A stretch of 64,000 nucleotides of DNA, taken from positions 1 to 64,000 of the forward strand of contig CAWJCM010000001.1 in the NCBI GenBank assembly GCA_963841405.1. Reading direction: 5' to 3'. A program made the position numbers and the translations under genes. The notes below the pieces were generated by a model. It was given only the letters and a program-made list of their open reading frames with translations, made no database searches and had not been told where the DNA came from. Below are positions 59,765 to 64,000 of this stretch, in pieces; the first letter of the stretch is position 1; each line of letters begins with the position of its first letter. This DNA comes from DATBLE01 sp963841405 (lineage in GTDB: Bacteria > Actinomycetota > Thermoleophilia > Gaiellales > Gaiellaceae).

Positions 59765-61258
59765 TTGACGGCCGTTCCGACCCCACGCGAGCTGGACGAC
59801 TACCGCGAGCAGGCGGACCGTTTCATCGCGGCGATCGACGAGGAGTACTACCTCCACTTCGCCGGACACAAGGACTCGCTCGACCTCGTCCCGATCTACG
59901 AGCGCTTCGGCGAGCTGACCAGCCTCGACCAGGCGAACCGCGTCGGCTCGGCGGTGGACGGCGATCGCCGCGTCCGCGAGCTCTGGAAGTTCGCGTGCTC
60001 GGGCTACCTGGGCAACCTGACGCGCGACTTCGAGGAGACCTCCGCGCGCCTCGAGGCCGAGCTGACCGCCACCGTCGAGGGCGAGGAGATCCCCTACCGG
60101 ATGCTCCGCCCGACGATCGCGAACGAGCCCGACCGCGCGAAGCGGCAACGGTTGGAGAACGCGCGCAACGCCCTCACCGACGAGCACCTGCTGCCGGTCC
60201 AGCTCGAGGCGGCGGAGGTCGTGACCGAGGCCGTGCACGCGCTGGGTGCGCCCGACTACGTCGAGCTCCACCGCCGCTTCGGCTTCCGGCTGGACGAGAT
60301 GGGCGAGCAGTGCCGTGCATTCCTGGACGCGACCGAGCGGATGTGGGAAGACGCCGGCGACCGCCTGTTCCGCAGGCGGGTCGGCGTGGGCCTCGCGGAC
60401 GCGCAGCGCTACGACGTCGCCCGCGTGTTCCGCGCGCCGGAGTGGGATCCGTCCTTCCCGGCCGACCGGATGCTGCCGGCGCTCGAGGCGACGCTCGCCG
60501 ACCTCGGCGTCGACCTGCACGCGCAGGAGAACGTCGAGCTGGACGTCGAGCTGCGCGAGAAGAAGACGCCGCGTGCGTTCTGCTCGCCGATCGAGGTGCC
60601 GCAGCGGGTGGTGCTCGTGATCCAGCCGATCGGCGGCGTCGACGACTGGCGCGCGCTCTTCCACGAGGCCGGCCACACCGAGCACTTCGCGCACACGCGC
60701 GCCGACCTGCCCGTCGAGGAGCGACGCCTCGGCGACTTCGCCGTCACCGAGGGCTGGGCGATGCTGATGGAGCACCTCGTCCAGGACGCCGCCTGGCTGA
60801 ACCGGCGCCTCGATGTTCCGCGGCCGAGCGAGTTCGTCGCGGAGAGCGCGACCGGCCTCCTCTACCTCGTCCGCCGCTACTGCGCCAAGGTGCTGTACGA
60901 GCTCGAGCTGCACGCCGCCGAGGATCCGCGGCCGCTGCAGAAGCGCTACGTCGAGATCCTGGGCGATGCGCTGAAGATCGAGCCGAGCCCCACCGACTAC
61001 CTCGGCGACGTCGACGCCGGCTTCTACTCGACCGAGTACGTCCGCGCCTGGGCGTTCGAGGCGGCGCTGAAACGGTACTTCCGCGAGAAGTTCGGCTCGA
61101 CCTGGTTCACTCGTCGCGACGCGGGCTCGCTGCTGCGCGAGCTCTGGTCGGAGGGTCAGCGCCCGACGGCCGACGAGCTGCTCGAGGAGCTGACCTCGGC
61201 CGAGATCGAGCTCGAGGCGGTCACCGAGTACGTGCGTGACGCGCTCGCCGCTGCGTGA
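59765..61258 (+). CDS. M3-like zinc metallopeptidase
   Basis: The 497-residue protein is helix-rich and carries the gluzincin motif HEAGH (DDWRALFHEAGHTEHFAHT, near residue 300-308) with a downstream VTEGWAMLMEHLVQD that supplies the third ligand, glutamate. The arrangement is like M3/M32 oligopeptidases (TATA-box-like long helices on both sides), but overall it is shorter than PepF (about 600). There is no signal peptide, so it degrades intracellular peptides. TTG start at 59765 with TATCCT 8 nt before it. Confidence 0.82.
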   Translation: MTAVPTPRELDDYREQADRFIAAIDEEYYLHFAGHKDSLDLVPIYERFGELTSLDQANRVGSAVDGDRRVRELWKFACSGYLGNLTRDFEETSARLEAELTATVEGEEIPYRMLRPTIANEPDRAKRQRLENARNALTDEHLLPVQLEAAEVVTEAVHALGAPDYVELHRRFGFRLDEMGEQCRAFLDATERMWEDAGDRLFRRRVGVGLADAQRYDVARVFRAPEWDPSFPADRMLPALEATLADLGVDLHAQENVELDVELREKKTPRAFCSPIEVPQRVVLVIQPIGGVDDWRALFHEAGHTEHFAHTRADLPVEERRLGDFAVTEGWAMLMEHLVQDAAWLNRRLDVPRPSEFVAESATGLLYLVRRYCAKVLYELELHAAEDPRPLQKRYVEILGDALKIEPSPTDYLGDVDAGFYSTEYVRAWAFEAALKRYFREKFGSTWFTRRDAGSLLRELWSEGQRPTADELLEELTSAEIELEAVTEYVRDALAAA

Positions 61259-61260
61259 GC

Positions 61261-61290
61261 AGCCGTGACAGGCTGAAGCCTGTCACGGCT
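61261..61290. repeat. 30-nt near-perfect palindrome (TGACAGGCT type)
   Basis: AGCCGTGACAGGCT (61261-61274) and AGCCTGTCACGGCT (61277-61290) are separated by GA. It lies between the convergent M3-like and ferritin genes, suiting a bidirectional terminator. It shares its core with the element at 49098-49121. Confidence 0.75.
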
Positions 61291-61319
61291 CTCCGCCAGA
61301 CGAACTGCGACGTACTGGC

Positions 61320-61850
61320 CTAGAGCGCCCCGCCGGCGGCCGGCGGCGCAGACGCGTCTACGCCCTGGTCTCCGACCGGCGTCCGGGCCAGCGAGTCCTC
61401 CGCGAGCAGGATGTTCGACTCCAGTGCCCGCTCGACGAGGCGGAGCAGGTCGCTCATCGAGGAGACCTCCTCGCGCTGCTCCTTGAGGAACCAGTGCATC
61501 GCCTCCTCGCCGACGAAATCGCCCTCCTCGCGGGCGAGCTTCAGCAGGCCGGCGATCTGCTCGGTGACCCGCTTCTCCTGGTCGAGCGCGAGCGCGACGG
61601 GCTCGGCGGCGTTCCCGAAGTCCGTCTTCGGCGCAGTCACGGCCGGGATCGTCACGGGCCGATCGGCGTCGAGCAGGAACTGGACGAGCATCATCGCGTG
61701 GTTCCGCTCCTCCACCGCCTGCCGGTAGAAGTGTACGGCGAGATTGGGAAGCGTCTCGGCGTCGAACCAGACGGCGATCGCGATGTACTGCTGCGAGGCC
61801 GCGAACTCGTGGCCGATCTGCTCGTTGACGGCGCCGTGGAACCCAGCCAT
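61320..61850 (-). CDS. ferritin
   Basis: The 176-residue protein is a ferritin-like four-helix-bundle iron store: EQIGHEFAASQQYIAIAVWFDAE supplies the first glutamate ligand, FYRQAVEERNHAMMLVQFLLD the ExxH, and EQIAGLLKLAREEGDFVGEEAMHWFLKEQREEVSSM the helix-C/D ligands. Bacterial ferritins of this length oxidise Fe(II) at the di-iron centre. An ALPVGDQGVDASAPPAAGGA tail follows the bundle. TAGAGT (61858-61863) lies 7 nt before the ATG, fitting a leaderless transcript. Confidence 0.92.
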   Translation of the reverse strand: MAGFHGAVNEQIGHEFAASQQYIAIAVWFDAETLPNLAVHFYRQAVEERNHAMMLVQFLLDADRPVTIPAVTAPKTDFGNAAEPVALALDQEKRVTEQIAGLLKLAREEGDFVGEEAMHWFLKEQREEVSSMSDLLRLVERALESNILLAEDSLARTPVGDQGVDASAPPAAGGAL

Positions 61851-61857
61851 GGAAACC

Positions 61858-61863
61858 ACTCTA
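61858..61863 (-). promoter_or_regulatory. -10 box of ferritin, leaderless
   Basis: TAGAGT on the minus strand ends 7 nt before the ATG at 61850, so the transcript should begin at the start codon. No -35 or Shine-Dalgarno sequence is obvious. Confidence 0.4.
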
Positions 61864-61870
61864 GCGCCGC

Positions 61871-62425
61871 GTGACGTACGCTCTCGACGTGAGGAAGCGT
61901 GCGCTGCTCGCGTGCTCCCTACCGCTGGCCGGGGCCGGAACGCTGGCGGGCCACGCCGCCGGCTACGCGCTCGTAGGGTCGAGCCGGCGCGACGCGCTCG
62001 CCCACGGCTACCTCGCCTACGCGCCCCAATTCCTGGCACTGTGCTCGGCCGTCCTCGTGCTCGCGCTCGGGCTGCGAGCCACCGGGCGCTTCCGGGGCCG
62101 CCCGGCGGCCTGGCCCTTCGCCCTGATCCCGCCCGTGGCGTTCCTTGCGCAGGAACTGATCGAGCGGCTGGTCGTCGGGCTGCCGGCGCACAGCGTGCTC
62201 GAGCCGGCCGTGTACGTCGGACTCGCCGCCCAGATCCCGATCGCGCTGCTCGGCTTCCTCGCCGCCCGCGCGTTGCTGCGCGCGGTGGACGAGGCGGCGT
62301 CCGGGCTCGTCGGCCGCCCGTCGTTCGCGTTGCGCCCCACGCCGATTCCGGCACCTGCCGGCGCCCACGCCCCCGCTCCGGCCCGGCTTGCAGACCGCCC
62401 GCGCGGGCGCGCGCCTCCTCGCTGA
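61871..62425 (+). CDS. membrane protein of unknown function
   Basis: From the GTG at 61871 the 184-residue protein has four hydrophobic segments (about residues 12-35, 48-68, 82-104, 117-138), and a Pro/Ala-rich tail. The first helices have GAGTLAGHAAGYALVG and HGYLAYAPQFLALCSA, with histidines that might bind metal. A GTG at 61889 is an alternative start. It precedes the cupredoxin-like lipoprotein by 43 nt and may form an operon with it and the downstream membrane protein. Confidence 0.7.
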   Translation: MTYALDVRKRALLACSLPLAGAGTLAGHAAGYALVGSSRRDALAHGYLAYAPQFLALCSAVLVLALGLRATGRFRGRPAAWPFALIPPVAFLAQELIERLVVGLPAHSVLEPAVYVGLAAQIPIALLGFLAARALLRAVDEAASGLVGRPSFALRPTPIPAPAGAHAPAPARLADRPRGRAPPR

Positions 62426-62468
62426 GCGCTCTCCGGCTCGGCACTCCACAAGAAAGGAGGAGGTTCCC

Positions 62469-62906
62469 ATGCGGTACTCGATTCCGCTCCTGCTCGCAGC
62501 AGGAGCCTTCGCGCTCGCCGGGTGCGGCGGGGGCAGCAAGAGCTCGGCGCCGACCACGTCGACCGTCGCACCGGCGACGACGACCGCTCCGAGCACCACC
62601 ACGACGACAACCGCGACCGACACGACGACCGCCGGCGCCGCTTCGCCGGTGACCATCCGCGTGCTGATCAAGGGCGGCAAGCCGGTCGGCGGCATCCAGC
62701 GTGCCACCGTGAAGAAGGGCCAGAAGGTCGCGATCGTCGTCCACTCCGACGTCGCCGACGAGGTGCACGTCCACGGCTACGACCTGCACAAGGACGTCGA
62801 CGCCGGCGGCACCGTGCGCATCGTCTTCCCGGCGACGATCACCGGCGTGTTCGAGGCCGAGCTGGAGAACCGCAAGCTGCAGATCGTCGAGTTCACGGTC
62901 GAGTGA
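62469..62906 (+). CDS. cupredoxin-like lipoprotein
   Basis: The 145-residue protein has a lipobox (AFALAGCGGGSKSS) and a Thr-rich linker (residues about 25-60), then a beta-sandwich: TIRVLIKGGKPVGGIQRATVKKGQKVAIVVHSDVADEVHVHGYDLHKDVDAGGTVRIVFPATITGVFEAEL resembles the cupredoxin-type domain of EfeO- and CtaC-like proteins. The strand EVHVHGYDLH holds histidines that may bind copper; no Cys/Met ligands follow, so it is not a classic blue-copper centre. AGGAGG lies 9 nt before the ATG. The stop overlaps the next start (GTGA). Confidence 0.82.
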   Translation: MRYSIPLLLAAGAFALAGCGGGSKSSAPTTSTVAPATTTAPSTTTTTTATDTTTAGAASPVTIRVLIKGGKPVGGIQRATVKKGQKVAIVVHSDVADEVHVHGYDLHKDVDAGGTVRIVFPATITGVFEAELENRKLQIVEFTVE

Positions 62907-64000
62907 CCTGGATCCTCGCCCACGGGATCGGGGGGATCCGCGACCTCCCGGTCCCGCGCTACGTCTTCTACTACGGGGCGGCGGCGGTACTGGTCGTCTC
63001 CTTCGCCGCGCTGGCGTTCCTCTGGCGGAAGCCGCTCCTCGCCGAGCGGCGCGACGGCCGGCCGCTTCCGCAGGGCCTCCAGCGGTTCCTGCTGTCCACC
63101 GCGCTCCACGTCGTCCTGGGGGCCCTGTCGTTCGCGCTGCTCGCCTTCCTGTGGCTGGGAGCGCTGGTCGGCAAGAACGACAGCGGCGTGAACTTCACGC
63201 CCACCTTCGTCTACGTCTACTTCTGGATCTTCATGCCGATCGCCGTCGTCCTGTTCGGCAACGTCTGGAGAGTGCTCGACCCGTGGCGCGCGGGAGCCCG
63301 GGGCCTCGGCTGGACGCTCCGGCGCCTCGGGCTGTGGGGCGAGGCCCCTTTCGACTACCCGGCCCGGCTCGGGCGGTGGCCGGCGGCGGTGCTGCTGCTC
63401 GCCTTCGTGACCATGGAGCTGAGCTACAGCAACCCCTCCGACCCACGGGCGATGGCGCTCGCGATCGCGATCTACAGCGCCGCGACGTGGGCCGGAGCGG
63501 GCGCGTTCGGCTCGGACGTCTGGTTCAGGAACGGGGACGGCTTCGCAGTCGACTTCATGCTGCTCTCGCGGATCAGCTGGTTCGGCCGTCGCGACGACGG
63601 CCAGCTGGTCGTGCGAACGCCGTTCTCGGGCCTCTCGGTCAGCGACCGCACCCCCGGAATGATCGCCATGGTCGGGGTGATGCTCGGCTCGACCTTCTTC
63701 GACGGCTTCAGCCGGACGAGCATCTGGCAGAACCGCTACTACAACGTCCAGGTCGACCTGATCGACAGGCCGAACCTGGCCGACCTCGTCGGCCAACTGA
63801 TGAACCTCGGCGGACTGATCCTGTGCGCCGCGTTCGTCGGCCTCGCCTTCCGGCTCGCCGTGTACGGCACCGAGTCGATCGCGGAGCGACGGCCGCTCTC
63901 GCAGGAGTTCATCGACAGCCTGATCCCGATCGCGTTCGTCTACGTGATCGCCCACTACTTCTCGCTGCTCATCTACCAGGGCGAGGTCGGGGTGCGGCTG
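62903..64000 (+). CDS. polytopic membrane protein, 3' end off the window
   Basis: The 366 codons visible encode at least eight membrane helices. The N-terminus WILAHGIGGIRDLPVPRYVFYYGAAAVLVVSFAALAFLW matches a family of actinobacterial membrane proteins that start with an AHGIGGRxDLPxP-like segment; some database entries of this type carry a hydrolase name, which I do not regard as evidence. GNVWRVLDPWRA and SDRTPGMIAMVGVMLGSTFFDGFSRTSIW look conserved. The GTG overlaps the lipoprotein stop by 4 nt, so the pair is coupled; function may relate to copper or respiratory complex assembly. Confidence 0.75.
   Translation, partial: MTWILAHGIGGIRDLPVPRYVFYYGAAAVLVVSFAALAFLWRKPLLAERRDGRPLPQGLQRFLLSTALHVVLGALSFALLAFLWLGALVGKNDSGVNFTPTFVYVYFWIFMPIAVVLFGNVWRVLDPWRAGARGLGWTLRRLGLWGEAPFDYPARLGRWPAAVLLLAFVTMELSYSNPSDPRAMALAIAIYSAATWAGAGAFGSDVWFRNGDGFAVDFMLLSRISWFGRRDDGQLVVRTPFSGLSVSDRTPGMIAMVGVMLGSTFFDGFSRTSIWQNRYYNVQVDLIDRPNLADLVGQLMNLGGLILCAAFVGLAFRLAVYGTESIAERRPLSQEFIDSLIPIAFVYVIAHYFSLLIYQGEVGVRL

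Noticed and set aside
61320..62789. 489-residue version of ferritin
   Set aside because: Ferritin homology begins at the ATG at 61850; the upstream part is Arg-rich shadow of the opposite-strand genes.

Overview
The window is GC-rich (roughly 70%) bacterial chromosome, almost fully coding, with many 1-4 nt stop/start overlaps (ATGA, GTGA, TTGA, TGATG). An HspR-type repressor in a dnaK-grpE-dnaJ-clpB operon, an F420-type LLM oxidoreductase, an actinobacterial inositol-lipid gene set, an LCP protein and frequent GTG/TTG starts point to an actinobacterium. The overall gene mix suits Thermoleophilia/Gaiellales, but that is inference. No phage, transposase or CRISPR is visible, and no intergenic gap exceeds about 240 bp.

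Layout. 1-9.8 kb (minus strand) is a housekeeping run: prs (3' end off the window), glmU, tRNA-Gln(UUG), a small membrane protein, ispE, rsmA, tatD, metG, an M23 protein, rsmI and a ROK kinase. 9.9-18 kb holds an LCP protein, a secreted zinc peptidase, an FmdB protein, a GT-C glycosyltransferase, a phosphatase, a GYD protein, membrane proteins and a secreted cupin. 18.2-24.3 kb is a signalling zone: a kinase and regulator tail to tail, then a substrate-binding lipoprotein, hybrid-type sensor kinase, receiver-cyclase and single receiver. 24.3-31 kb is the heat-shock operon dnaK-grpE-dnaJ-(small TM protein)-hspR-clpB.

31-40 kb is the most unusual part. An ECF sigma gene is followed by an operon of an 82-residue protein, a cytoplasmic subtilase and a GAF protein. 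A convergent gene encodes a 64-residue peptide made of KTSVG and DVEAHKNT repeats. The operon and the peptide gene share an almost identical promoter-like signature (GGGAAGA, 17 nt, GTCTRG). An MFS transporter with a cyclic-nucleotide-binding tail, three tandem M29 aminopeptidases and an ATP-grasp protein follow. I propose an ECF-controlled small-peptide/protease regulon; its function is unknown.

40-47.5 kb holds moaA and an inositol-lipid cluster: PAP2 protein, CDP-alcohol phosphatidyltransferase, inositol-3-phosphate synthase with an N-terminal ribbon-helix-helix extension, and a PimA-like glycosyltransferase fused to a PHP domain. A degenerate uracil-DNA-glycosylase-like protein and a presenilin-like membrane protein follow. 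47.5-64 kb holds a repeat-rich lipoprotein, LLM oxidoreductase, RlmD-like methyltransferase, a 1429-residue delta-60/metzincin secreted protein with an FAD oxidase and a divergent LuxR-ATPase regulator, YjbQ, an M3-like peptidase, ferritin, a cupredoxin-like lipoprotein and a membrane protein that runs off the right edge.

Three genes (hspR, dnaJ, the cyclodeaminase-like gene) each carry one extra G in a G run that breaks the frame. Because all three are +1 in homopolymers within about 4.5 kb, sequencing or assembly error is the simplest explanation.
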